Assembly: GCF_022539505.1 (NCBI RefSeq)
Contig: NW_025900008.1
Coordinates: 159,178 to 223,177, forward strand
Length of the DNA stretch: 64,000 nucleotides
Direction of reading: 5' to 3'
Source of the DNA: Lolium rigidum
Taxonomy: Eukaryota; Streptophyta; Magnoliopsida; Poales; Poaceae
Shown: positions 21,795 through 34,012 of the stretch, one piece after another
How positions within the stretch are numbered: the stretch's first letter is position 1
Layout: each line of letters begins with the position of its first letter
The notes under the pieces: model-generated
Told to the model about the DNA's origin: nothing
Database searches by the model: none
What the model saw: only the letters and a program-made list of their open reading frames with translations
Program-made: the position numbers and the translations under genes

Positions 21795-22972
21795 CCCATT
21801 GCCAGCTCTTTTTGCAAAATTATTGGATAAGCGGATGTGCCACTAGTCCATATGAAAGTCCGTCAAGAGTAAATGACAAGGTTGAAAGTTAAACACCACA
21901 TACTTCCTCATGAGCTATGAAACATTAACACAGATTGAGAAGCATTTTGAAGGTTTAAAGGTAGCGCATGAGAATTTACTTGGAATGGTTTGAAATGCCA
22001 TGCATAGGTATTTATGGTGGACACTCTGGAATAACTTGGTTTTCATGTGTTTGGAAGCACGAGCAGCGTTCCCGCTCGGTACAAGTGAAGGCTAGCAAAA
22101 TACTAGGGAGCGACAAATCAAGAGAGCGATGAACTCGTCATAATCATGCTTGCGGCAAAATAAATTAACTGAGGCATGAAAGTGATACAAGAACTCTGAA
22201 GCAATGTAAATCATTAAGGCTTAATTGACTCTTGTTCAGTCATATGCATGCGTGAGCATGTGCCAAGTTAATTCAAACGAATTAATCAGAGGAGGATACC
22301 ACAATATCATACCTATCTATGAATAAAACAATGCAAGCAAACATCCATGACATGCTACTCATATTAATAAATTGGAGCTAAACATGAGAGATCATGAACT
22401 ACTAGACTTTCTTAAATGACATATACCTCACATGAACCAACTAAGCATGCTCACATGGATGAGTATATGTACAAAAATGAAAACAAATAGAGTTCATACC
22501 AGTCTCTCACCACAATCAGATTGTCGAATATCGTCATTATTGCCTTTCACTTGTGTAGCTTGGATAATATGAAATAAAAACCACGCTCCAGCCACCGAAG
22601 ACCATTGAACTCATAATGAACTTTACAAACCAAAGAAGAACAGCAAATATTTTTGGTGTTTTCGAATTTGAGAACAAGAACAAAAGGAAACAAGCAAACA
22701 AAGCAAAATCTTTTTGGGTTTTCTTATAGCAAACTAGCAATAGCAAATAAAGCGAAACAAATGCAAGAAACCAAAGCAAACAAGTGGTGAAGAGAAACAA
22801 CAGAAATAGTTTTGGTCTTTTTGTGTTTTGGGAAGGAAACAAAGCAAGAACAAGAAAATAAAAACTAAAAGAAACACAGAAAAACAAGATGGCACAAATC
22901 TGCCAAAACTTGACAGCAGTACAGAAATCGATTTTTACAAAAATCTTCCGTTGCTCAGCTCGAAAAGTGTTC
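21795..22972. other. element A 3' non-coding region, continued
   Basis: A-rich untranslated sequence of element A up to the LINE insertion point. An open frame at 22537-22974 on the minus strand is hydrophobic low-complexity translation of A-rich sequence and is not called. Confidence 0.5.
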
Positions 22973-25900
22973 AACTGAGATGGCCTCTCATGTTTAATGC
23001 AATTATCGAAAGCCTACTTTTGAAAGAGATAGCTTTATCAGGAAGGCAATTTACTTGGGCAAATCGCAGAGACACGCCCACCTTTGAGAAGCTTGATAGA
23101 GTCCTAGTAAGTGTTCCATGGGAACTAAATTTCCCTTTAGTGTCGGTTCAAGCACTCGCTAGAGCGGGGTCGGATCATACACCTCTCTTGTTAGATACTG
23201 GGGAGCAGGCACATTTAGGGAATAAAAAACATTTCTCATTCGAGCTAGCTTGGTTAAAACATGAAGGCTTCCGAGATTTGATAACAACAGAATGGTCAAA
23301 AAGAGTGCCTGGAAAAACGGCCATTGAGATTTGGCAAAACAAAATTCGCAATCTACGAAAATTCTTAAGAGGATGGGCAAAAAACTTGAGCGGGGTTTAT
23401 AGAAATGAGAGAGATAGATTAATTAAAATCATAGAGGAGCTTGACCTGAAAGCGGAAACTTCAGTTCTTAACATGGCTGAAAATTCTAGCTTGAGGGAAG
23501 CCAATGATCTTTTGGGAAAGCTCAGGAGAGACGAGGAATTAAAATGGGCGCAACGTGCAAAGGTTAAACATGTGCAAGAGGGGGGGGAATAACACAAAGT
23601 ATTTCCACCTCATAGCAAATGGCAAACATAGACGCAAGAAAATTTATCAACTAGAACAAGATGAGGAAACTATCATAGGACAGGAAAACCTCATGAGGTA
23701 TATCACTGATTATTACAAGAGTCTTTTTGGGGATCCTGAACCAAGCAATGTCTGTCTAGAGGAATCGGTGAATGGCGACATTCCTAAGTTAACTAACCAA
23801 GAAAATAATATTCTCATCACCGACTTCACAGAGAAGGAGGTTCATGAGGCAATAATGCAGATGAAGAAGAATAAGGCCCCGGGACCGGATGGATTTCCAG
23901 CTGAATTCTATCAGTCATTTTGGGAGATTATTAAACATGACCTTTTAGCTCTCTTTGCTGATTTCAAACAAGGAAGGTTACCGCTGCACAAATTGAACTT
24001 TGGGAATATCATTTTGCTACCGAAAAAGAGAATGCAATTCAGATCCAGCAATACCGCCCAATATGCTTACTAAATGTCAGTTTTAAATTTTTTACCAAGG
24101 TAGGTACAAATAGAATTACGGGCATTGCGCACAAAGTGATTAGGCCTACGCAAACGGCATTTATGCCAGGTCGTCATATCTTGGAAGGAGTCCTGGTGCT
24201 CCACGAAACTGTTCATGAAATTCATCGTAAAAAATTAGATGGAGTAATTATGAAAATAGATTTTGAAAAGGCGTATGATAAAGTTAAATGGGACTTTCTT
24301 CAACAAGTGTTACGCATGAAAGGTTTTGATCCGACATGGTGTCAATGGATCAACCAAGTATGTGAGTAAAGGAAGTGTTGGAATTAAAGTTAATGATCAA
24401 TTAGGCCACTACTTTCAAACTAGAAAGGGATTAAGACAGGGTGATCCGTTATCACCAATTCTTTTTAATATCGTAGCGGACATTTTGGCCATCCTAAATG
24501 CAAGAGCAAAAGAGGATGGACAGATAGGTGGCCTAATTCCAGACTTAGTTGACGGAGGAGTCTCAATTCTTCAATATGCGGACGATACGATTATTTTCAT
24601 GGAACACGATTTTGATAAGGCTATGCATATGAAATTGATACTTAGCTTTTTTGAGCAACTATCGGGACTGAAAATAAATTATCACAAGAGTGAAATTTAT
24701 TGCTTTGGTCAGGACAAAGAAGCAGAAAATGAATATAAAAATCTTTTTGGATGTGAGGCAGGCTCATTTCCACTAAAATATCTAGGCATACCTATTCATT
24801 ACCTTAAGCTCAAGAATAGTGAATGGAAACCGATTGAGGATCGCTTTGAAAGGAAGCTTGCGAATTGGTTGGGTAAACTTTTATCTTATGGGGATAGATT
24901 GATTCTTATTAACTCAGTTCTCACAAGCCTACCCATGTTCATGTTATCTTTCTTTGAAATTCCTAAGGGAGTACGAAAGAGATTAGACTTTTTTCGTAGC
25001 AGATTTTTTTGGGATAGTGATGGTCTGAAGAAGAAGTATAGACTTACAAAGTGGAATATCATTTGTCGGCCCAAGGACCAAGGTGGTCTAGGCATTGAGG
25101 TATTAGAAATTAAGAATAAATGCCTCCTTACTAAATGGCTATATAAAATACTTCATGGAGACGGGGTATGGCATGAGTTAATCATGAACAAATACTTGCA
25201 TTCAAAAACACTATCTCAGGTTCAAACAAAAGATTCGGACTCACCGTTTTGGAAGGGTTTAATGAAAGTGAAAGATGATTTCTTCAGTAGAGGTCAATTT
25301 CAGGTAGGAAATGGGTTGGAAACTCGATTTTGGGAAGATTCTTGGTTGGGTAATGAACCTCTGTCCATTCAATATCCCTCGCTTTACAACATAGTGCAAA
25401 ACAAAAATGTCACGGTAGCCTCTGTCCTAACTAATACCCCTCCCCTTAATATTCGGTTTAGGAGAAGCCTTACAGGAAATAAATGGGGACGGTGGCTACA
25501 CCTTGTTGAGCGGCTCATGCATATCCAGTTAAATGATCAAGAAGATAATTTTACTTGGAAGTTGACAAGCAATGGTGTTTTTACGAGTAAAATCACTATA
25601 TTTAGATCTCATGAATGACAACACTCAATTTTTGCATAAGGATATTTGGAAGTTGAAAGTACCACTAAAAATAAGAATTTTTATGTGGTTTCTTCACCGC
25701 AAAGTTATTCTAACAAAAGATAATCTAGCGAGGCGTAATTGGCACGGTAGTTTGAAATGTTGCTTTTGTAATCAAGATGAAACAATAGAACATCTCTTTA
25801 TATCTTGCCCGCTGGTTAAAATTATGTGGCGCATAATACACATAGCTTTGAATATCACACCTCCCAACAATATTACACATCTCTTCGGTGATCGGCTGTT

Positions 25901-26348
25901 GGGTGTTGATAAACATGAAAAAATGCAAATCCAAGTTGGAGCTTGTGCACTAATATGGGCTATATGGAACACTAGGAATGACTATGTGTTTAACAAAACA
26001 AACAAAATATCTTTTTTGCAGGTTATTCCCCTCACTACACACTGGATCCGTACGTGGTCCTTGCTACAGACGGAGGAGCGGCGACAGGATATGGCTATTG
26101 GGTGCAGCCGTTTGGAGATGGTTGCTCTGGATTTGTTCAACCAGTTCAGCTGGCGACCTGTTTTTAGAGTGACATGTTGATTAGACATATCACGTATCTT
26201 TTAGTTTTATTTCGATGGTTGATTCATGTAGCGACCTTATGTGATCCTTGAATTGTAACAGACACGATACCAAATAATGAAATAAATGAGGCCGTATGCA
26301 TCAATTGATGCAGAGGCCGGGGTATTCCCATTTCGAAAAAAAAACTGA
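22973..26348 (+). mobile_element. LINE (non-LTR retrotransposon), 5'-truncated and frameshifted
   Basis: The body begins inside the endonuclease domain (LSGRQFTWANR, then AGSDHTPLLLDTG near 23165-23205) and runs through the reverse transcriptase (NKAPGPDGFPAEF near 23870; RQGDPLSP; the catalytic ILQYADDTI near 24570) to a zinc-finger RVT region (CCFCNQDETIEHLFISCPL near 25760). The 3' UTR ends TTCCCATTTCG and an A run. Frames change near 23585 (a G run), 24022 (an A run), about 24360 and about 25600, so no full protein is made. AACTGA at 22973-22978 and 26343-26348 is a short candidate TSD. Confidence 0.85.
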
Positions 26349-26606
26349 AAGTTAGATAACAACCTGGGGAACATGCACAAAAATTGGCAGCTCAAAATAA
26401 CGTTCTGGCTGTGCGCACGAATTTTTTTAGTAACAGTCCAGAATTTGTTTTCAGGCAGCACTTCCCCAAATATCATCTCCCTCTCATTAGAAAACCACTC
26501 AAAGAAACTAAACAAGTATGTACAAGTATCCAGCAACCATAATATGCAAAGAATGAGTGATGCCGGTATACCTCCCCCAAGCTTAGGCTTTTGGCCTAAG
26601 TGGAGA

Positions 26607-27722
26607 TCAACCCCATGGTGCCCATGAAGAAGCACCCTCGTAGTACGAAGATGGATCATATTCCGGGTATGTGCTAGAGGAAGCACCCGGATACGTGACG
26701 GTGTAGTCGTAGGAGGGCTCGGCGTCCTCGGAGTCATGCTGCTGGTGGAAGTTGTGTATCTTCAGCTTCTCATCCACCTCCTCCTTAGAGCGCGACCATG
26801 GTTTCCTGTTGATACTGAACAAATCTGGTTGGGGCAAAGGGACTTCCCTCTATTCCCCGTCAGCAAACAACACTCTATAGACAATATTATCTAACCTAGA
26901 GTCAGCTGTAACAAATTGATGACTCTTCATAGCAGCAATATCGAGCATCATAGGAGCTATTTTTACATCATTGGGGTCAAGAGGAAGCTCTAAATATGCT
27001 AAAACGCGCGAAGCAATAATTCCTCTAAATATAGGCCCCTTGTTAGACAAGCGGCGAGCAACAAGAGCACCAAGATGATAAGGTGTGTCCCCAGTGAGTG
27101 CAGCAATTAAGAAACCAAGGTGATAGCTAGATATGTTGCTAGTGTTCTCCCTACCAAGAATGCTAGTACCAATGTAGTAAGCAAAATACTTAATGGCGGG
27201 GAGTTGAATGTTTCTTATCTTGCCACGCTGAATGGTGCGACAATCATCATTGGTGATCCCTCGATAGAGCTCCAACAATTCCCTTGGGTTGTCCTCGATC
27301 TTCCTTGCTGTACCTACCGGGACAATACCCAATGCAGCACAAAAAATTTCCAACTTCATAGTAATAGGTTTACCATAGATCTTGAATGAAACTGTCGGGT
27401 TAAAGTGCCTATTGTTGAACTTGAAGCTCTCCACAAAGATTTTAGTGAGCGTGTAGTACTGCTCACTCTCATCTCCCACATAGGTGGTTAAACTTGCCCT
27501 ACCGACGAGGGTAAAGAAATCATCCAACAACCCTGCATTACTCAAAAAGTCATAACATGGAAAGGATGCAGCGTTGGGGACTCCATTGTCCTCCTCGGGT
27601 GCGAAGCTTGGTGCGATGAGATCCTCATTGTAGGATGGCCTGCATCGGGTGGATGACCTAGAGGGCCTCCCCGTGCTTGTTGTCTCCCCTTGGAACACTT
27701 CTCCAAAGTTAAAGTTGTCCAT
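26607..27722 (-). pseudogene. ATHILA ORF-1-like gene of element A
   Basis: ATG at 27722 (MDNFNFGEVFQGE). The frame runs about 290 codons to a stop at 26850 and appears to continue in another phase (PQPDLFSINRKPW) to 26607. Segments such as FKIYGKPITMKLEIFCAALGI and SYHLGFLIAALTGDTPYHLG resemble the ATHILA ORF-1 family, whose role is unknown; it lies downstream of gag-PR, where an env-like gene would be. It is followed on the minus strand by the first of two polypurine-like tracts. Confidence 0.6.
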
Positions 27723-27822
27723 CCCCCTTTTCTGAAATTTTTCAACAAACAATATAAAACTTGATTTGGTGACATATAATTGAGGAAAACTACCATAGGA
27801 ACTTGCTAGAGTACTAATCATG

Positions 27823-28510
27823 CATCAAAACTAGTTTCTACCACTTAGAACAAGCATGCAAGCTCACTAAACATGTTACCTATAGCAGTAAAATATGCAA
27901 GATATACTCCACCAAACAAAATTCTATTTGGATAATCGAAGGAGTCACATACCGAAGAGCAAATGTGCCAAATTTCAGACAGAAATCTGGGCTGAACAAA
28001 GAGATCGAGAAATCTGGAGTTCTTGAGCAAAAACACGAGTGAGAGGAAGCTGGTGTCGATTTTTTCGGGAGAGAGAGAGTGTGGGAGGAAGAGATGCTAA
28101 AGTGGGGTAAAGGGGGGCCCACACACCAGGGTGGCGCGCCCCCTTGCTCGGCCGCGCCGGCCCGTGGGGTGCCACCTCGGGGTGCCCCACTGGTCATCCC
28201 CGAGTGCTCCCGGGTGCATTCTCGAAAAATAGGACCAACGGTATAATTTTTGTGAATTTTTGAAAACTTTGAAAAATGCACATTTCTGGGTATTAAGTTT
28301 ATTATTACTGGCCAGGAAATTTTTTGAAATCTCCAATTAACTAAGGAACTTTGCAAATTAAAAGTGCTACAGCAAGTAGAGCAAGTGGAGGAACAAACAG
28401 ATGTTGTTTACCTCCTCTATGCATATAAAAAGTATTTGTTAACAAGGTTGATCAAGTCTTGCCACCAAATAAATTTTACATAGCATAAGAAGAAATAAAC
28501 CTCAAATCAA
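27823..28510. other. element A spacer where pol would be expected
   Basis: About 690 bp between the ORF-1-like gene and the protease. It is mostly non-coding, with a GC-rich block at 28100-28200. No reverse transcriptase or integrase motif is present, which places the pol deletion here. Confidence 0.6.
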
Positions 28511-28939
28511 TCATGTTACCTTGAATTGTATTGATATGGATCCAATCACAAGAGTTTGATATTCTTCTTTAGGCTCATATATAGGACAATCGATAGTTCC
28601 AACTTTGATAGTTCTCACATTAGAAATAGTATTAACTCCGCATGCTTTTTCAATCCTCTTGGGGAAATAGAAGGTGTGCTCCTTATCATCAATATTGAAA
28701 GTAACCTTTCCTTTATTGCAATCAATAACAGCCCCTGCGGTGTTAAGAAAAGGTCTCCCAAGAATAATAGACATATTATCATCTTCAGGCATTTCCAACA
28801 CAACAAAATCAGTTAATATCAAGCAGTTATTAGTAACTTGAACAGGAACATCCTCACATATACCAACAGGAATAGCAGTAGACTTATCAGCCATTTGCAA
28901 AGATATATCAGTAGGTATCAACTTATCTAAGTAAAGTCT
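28511..28939 (-). pseudogene. element A protease, C-terminal half
   Basis: The minus-strand frame has DKLIPTDISLQMADKS and the protease C-terminal motif ILGRPFLNTAGAVID. It continues the protease frame that breaks at 35610, where element B inserted. The half with the catalytic Asp lies at 35615-36073. Confidence 0.7.
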
Positions 28940-30536
28940 TGATGGCGTGTATTTCACACGTTCGTTGGGCAACCCCAAGAGGAAGGTATGATGCACACAG
29001 CAGCAAGTTTTCCCTCAGAAAGAAACCAAGGTTTATCGAACCAGGAGGAGCCAAGAAGCACGTTGAAGGTTGATGGCGGCGGGATGTAGTGCGGCGCAAC
29101 ACCGGAGATTCCGGCGCCAACGTGGAACCTGCACAACACAACCAAAGTACTTTGCCCCAACGAAACAGTGAGGTTGTCAATCTCACCGGCTTGCTGTAAC
29201 AAAGGATTAACCGTATTGTGTGGAAGATGATTGTTTGCGAGAGAAAATAGTAAAAACAAGTATTGCAGCAGATTTGTATTTCAGTATTAAAGAATGGACC
29301 GGGGTCCACAGTTCACTAGAGGTGTCTCTCCCATAAGATAAAAGCATGTTGGGTGAACAAATTACAGTCGGGCAATTGACAAATAGAGAGGGCATAACAA
29401 TGCACATACATGACATGATAAGTATAGTGAGATTTAATTGGGCATTACGACAAAGTACATAGACCGCCATCCAACCGCATCTATGCCTAAAAAGTCCACC
29501 TTCAGGTTATCGTCCGAACCCCTTCCGGTATTAAGTTGCAAAGCAACGGACAATTGCATTAAGTATGGTGCGTAATGTAATCAACAACTACATCCTCGGA
29601 CATAGCGCCAATGTTTTATCCCTAGTGGCAACGAGCACAACACAACCTTAGAACTTTCTCATCACTGTCCCGGTGTCAATGCAGGCATGAACCCACTATC
29701 GAGCATAAATACTCCCTCTTGGAGTTAAGAGTAAAAACTTGGCCGAGCCTCTACTAGTAACGGAGAGCATGCAAGATCATAAACAACACATATGTAATAA
29801 CTTGATAATTAACATGACATGGTATTCTCTATCCATCGGATCCCGACAAACACAACATATAGAATTACGGATAGATGATCTTGATCATGTTAGGCAGCTC
29901 ACAAGATCCAACAATGAAGCACAATGAGGAGAAGACAACCATCTAGCTACTGCTATGGACCCATAGTCCAGGGGTGAACTACTCACTCATCACTCCGGAG
30001 GCGACCATGGCGGTGTAGAGTCCTCCGGGAGATGAATCCCCTCTCCGGCGAGGTGCCGGAGGAGATCTCCGGAATCCCCCGAGATGGGATCGGCGGCGGC
30101 GTCTCGGTAAGGTTTTCCGTATCGTGGTTTTTCGCATCAGGGGTTTCGCGACGGAGGCTTTAAGTAGGCGGAAGGGCAGAGTCGGGGGCCTGACGAGGGG
30201 GCCACACCATAGGGCGGCGCGGCCCCCCCCCCAGGCCGCGCCGCCTTGTGGTGTCGCCACCTCGTGGCCCCACTTCGTATGTTCTTCGGTCTTCTAGAAG
30301 CTCCGTGGAAAAATAGGCCCCTGGGTCTTTGTTTCGTCCAATTCCGAGAATATTTCGTTACTAGGATTTCTGAAACCAAAAACAGCAGAAAACAGGAACT
30401 GGCACTTCGGCATCTTGTTAATAGGTTAGTTCCAGAAAATGCACGAATATGACATAAAGTGTGCATAAAACATGTAGGTATCATCAATAATATGGCATAG
30501 AACGTAAGAAATTATCGATACGTCGGAGACGTATCA
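28940..30536 (-). repeat. element B 3' LTR
   Basis: TGATGGCGTG...GACGTATCA, 1597 bp. Read on the minus strand it begins with the palindrome GATACGTCTCCGACGTATC. Confidence 0.9.
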
Positions 30537-33122
30537 AGCATCCCCAAGCTTAGTTCTGCTCGTCCCGAGCAGGTAAAACGATAACAAAGATAATTTCTAA
30601 AGTGATATGCCATCATAACCTTGATCATACTATTTGTAAACATATGTAGTGGATGCAGCGATCAAAACAATGGTAATGACATGAGTAAACAAGTGAATCA
30701 TAAAGCAAAGACTTTTCATGAATAGTACTTCAAGACAAGTATTAATAAGTCTTGCATAAGAGTTAACTCATAAAGCAATAAATCAAAGTAAAGGTGTTGA
30801 AGCAACACAAAGGAAGATTAAGTTTCAGCGGTTGCTTTCAACTTATAACATGTATATCTCATGGATAATTGTCAACATAGAGTAATATAACAAGTACAAT
30901 ATGCAAGTATGTAGGAATCAATGCACAGTTCACACAAGTGTTTGCTTCTTGAGGTGGAGAGAGATAGGTGAACTGACTCAACATAAAAGTAAAGAGAATG
31001 GTCCTTCAAAGAGGAAAGCATCGATTGCTATATTTGTGCTAGAGCTTTTATTTTGAAAACATGAAACAATTTTGTCAACGGTAGTAATAAAGCATATGAG
31101 TTATGAAAATTATATCTTACAAGTTGCAAGTCTCATGCATAGTATACTAATAGTGCCCGCACCTTGTCCTAATTAACTTGGACTACCGGATCTTTGCAAT
31201 GCACATGTTTTGACCAAGTGTCACAATGGGGTACCTCCATGTCGCTCGTACAAAGGTCTAAGGAGAAAGCTCGCATTTTGGATTTCTCGCTTTTGATTAT
31301 TCTCAACTTAGACATCCATACCGGGACAACATGGACAACAGATAATGGACTCCTCTTTAATGCATAAGCATGTGGCAACAATTATTATTCTCATATGAGA
31401 TTGAGGATATATGTCCAAACTGAAACTTCCACCATGAATCATGGCTTTAGTTAGCGGCCCAAAGTTCTTCTCTAACAATATGCATGCTCCAACCATGAAG
31501 GTGGTAGATCTCTCTTGCTTCGGACAAGACGGACATGCATAGCAACTCACATGATATCCAACAAAGAATAGTTGATGGCGTCCCCAGAAACATGGTTATC
31601 GCTCAACAAGCAACTTAATAAGAGATAAAGTGCATAAGTACATATTCAATACCACAATAGTTTTTAAGCTATTTGTCCCATGAGCTATATATTGCAAATG
31701 TGAATGATGGAATTTTAAAGGTAGCACTCAAGCAATTTACTTTGGAATGGCGGATAAATACCATGTAGTAGGTAGGTATGGTGGACACAAATGGCATAGT
31801 GGTTGGCTCAAGGATTTTGGATGCATGAGAAGTATTCCCTCTCGATACAAGGTTTAGGCTAGCAAGGTTATTTGAAACAAACACAAGGATGAACGGTACA
31901 GAAAAACTCACATAAAAGACATATTGTAAACATTATAAGACTTCATACCGTCTTCCTTGTTGTTCAAAACTCAATACTAGATGTTATCTAGACTCTAGAG
32001 AAACCAAATATGCAAACCAAATTAGCAAGCTCTAAGTATTTCTTCATTAATGGGTGCAAAGTATATGATGCAAGAGCTTAAACATGAGCACAACAATTGC
32101 CAAGTATCAAATTATCCAAGACATTTTAGAGTTACTACATGTAGCATTTTCCAATTCCAACCATATAACAATTTAACGAAGAAGAACTTCGCCATGAATA
32201 CTATGAGTAGAGCCTAAGGACATATTTGTCCATATGCTACAGCGGAGCGTGTCTCTCTCCCACAAAGTGAATGCTAGGATCCATTTTATTCAAACAAAAC
32301 AAAAAACAAAAACAAACCGACGCTCCAAGCAAAGTGCATAAGATGTGACGGAATAAAAATATAGTTTCAGGGGAGGAACCTGATAATGTTGTCGATGAAG
32401 AAGGGGATGCCCAAGGCATCCCCAAGCTTAGACGCTTGAGTCTTCTTAGAATATGCAGGGGTGAACCACCGGGGCATCCCCAAGCTTAGAGCTTTCACTC
32501 TCCTTGATCATATTGCATCATACTCCTCTCTTGATCCTTGAAAACTTCCTCCACACCAAACTCGAAACAACTCATTAGAGGGTTAGTGCATAATAAAAAT
32601 TAACATGTTCAGAGGTGACACAATCATTCTTAACACTTCTGGACATTGCATAAAGCTACTGGACATTAATGGATCAAAGAAATTCATCCAACATAGCAAA
32701 AGAGGCAATGCAAAATAAAAGGCAGAATCTGTCAAAACAGAACAGTCCGTAAAGATGGATTTTATTAGGCCACCAGACTTGCTCAAATGAAAATGCTCAA
32801 ATTGAATGAAAGTTGCGTACATATCTGAGGATCATGCACGTAAATTGGCTTAATTTTATGAGCTACCTACAGGGAGGTAGACCCAGATTCGTGACAGCAA
32901 AGAAATCTGGAACTGCGCAGTAATCCAAATCTAGTACTTACTTTTCTATCAAAGACTTTACTTGGCACAACAAAACATAAAACTAAGATAAGGAGAGGTT
33001 GCTACAGTAGTAAACAACTTCCAAGACACAAATATAAAACAAAAATACTGTAGTAAAAACATGGGTTGTCTCCCATAAGCGCTTTTCTTTAACGCCTTTC
33101 AGCTAGGCGCAGAAAGTGTAAC
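30537..33122. other. element B 3' non-coding region with repeated polypurine-like motifs
   Basis: Long untranslated part of element B. Besides the polypurine tract at 30537-30552, near copies of GCATCCCCAAGCTTAG occur at about 32417-32433 and 32474-32490. Short open frames here have no motifs. Confidence 0.6.
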
Positions 33123-33776
33123 TCAAGTGACATCAAGAGATGAAACATCAACATCATAACCAGGGGTGTTGGGAGTTTTCTCAACCATGCATTGTATATT
33201 ATCTATGTAAGTTTCAGAGGCTCCCTTTTCATTAGTCTTAGGCTTGCTATTCTCATCAAACAAATTTTCAGGAACAAGCCAAGCATAATTATTTTCTAGG
33301 GCTTCATGTATTGCTAGGAGCTTACATGGTATTGGTGCTTTAATCTCCCCATCATCATTAGCATTATTAGTGTATTTTAGTCTATACATATCCATTTTTT
33401 CAAGTGTTCTTTTAAAGTCGGTATAAAAGCCAAGCCTCTTATGCTTAATAAAAACTTTTCTAGCTTCTATAGCTATATCTTCAAATTCTCGCACTAAGAC
33501 TTTTAGAACAAAATCTCTCTTCTCTCCCCGCTCCATATCAGAAAGTGTAAGAAACATGTGTTGTATCATGGGGTTGAGACTAATAAATCTAGCTTCCATC
33601 ATGCGTACCAAACAAACAGAGGCATCTTCATAAGTAGGGACAGCTTTTGCAAGTGGTATATCTTTAAGATCTTCATGCATACTAATATGGGTGAAAAATT
33701 CTTCTATATTATCTCTTCCAATTATAGACCCTTGTCCCACCGGTATGTCTTTTGTGGTAAAATTAAAAGGAAACAT
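33123..33776 (-). CDS. element B single ORF, unknown function
   Basis: ATG at 33776 (MFPFNFTTKDIPVG) to a stop at 33123, 217 codons and intact. Recognisable stretches are KRLGFYTDFKRTLEKMDMYR, IPCKLLAIHEALENNYAWLV and an acidic C-terminus. I know of no domain match. It is not a Cys/His gag nor a protease. As the only open frame of an element with near-identical LTRs, it is either a lineage-specific accessory protein or a relic that has not had time to decay. Confidence 0.5.
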   Translation of the reverse strand: MFPFNFTTKDIPVGQGSIIGRDNIEEFFTHISMHEDLKDIPLAKAVPTYEDASVCLVRMMEARFISLNPMIQHMFLTLSDMERGEKRDFVLKVLVREFEDIAIEARKVFIKHKRLGFYTDFKRTLEKMDMYRLKYTNNANDDGEIKAPIPCKLLAIHEALENNYAWLVPENLFDENSKPKTNEKGASETYIDNIQCMVEKTPNTPGYDVDVSSLDVT

Positions 33777-34012
33777 GATGAAATAAGTAAAGTAAATGCA
33801 AGTAACTAATTTTTTTGTGTTTTTGATATAGCAAACAAGACAAGTAAATAAAGTAAAGCTAGCAACTAATTTTTTTGTGTTTTGATATAATGCAGCAAAC
33901 AAAGTAGTAAATAAAATAAAGCAAGACAAAAACAAAGTAAAGAGATTGGGAAGTGGAGACTCCCCTTGCAGCGTGTCTTGATCTCCCCGGCAACGGCGCC
34001 AGAAAATATGCT

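Noticed and set aside
26607..27722. Calling the element A downstream gene an envelope gene
   Set aside because: The position fits env-like genes of Athila elements, but I see no signal peptide or convincing transmembrane segment, and the sequence matches the ATHILA ORF-1 type better.
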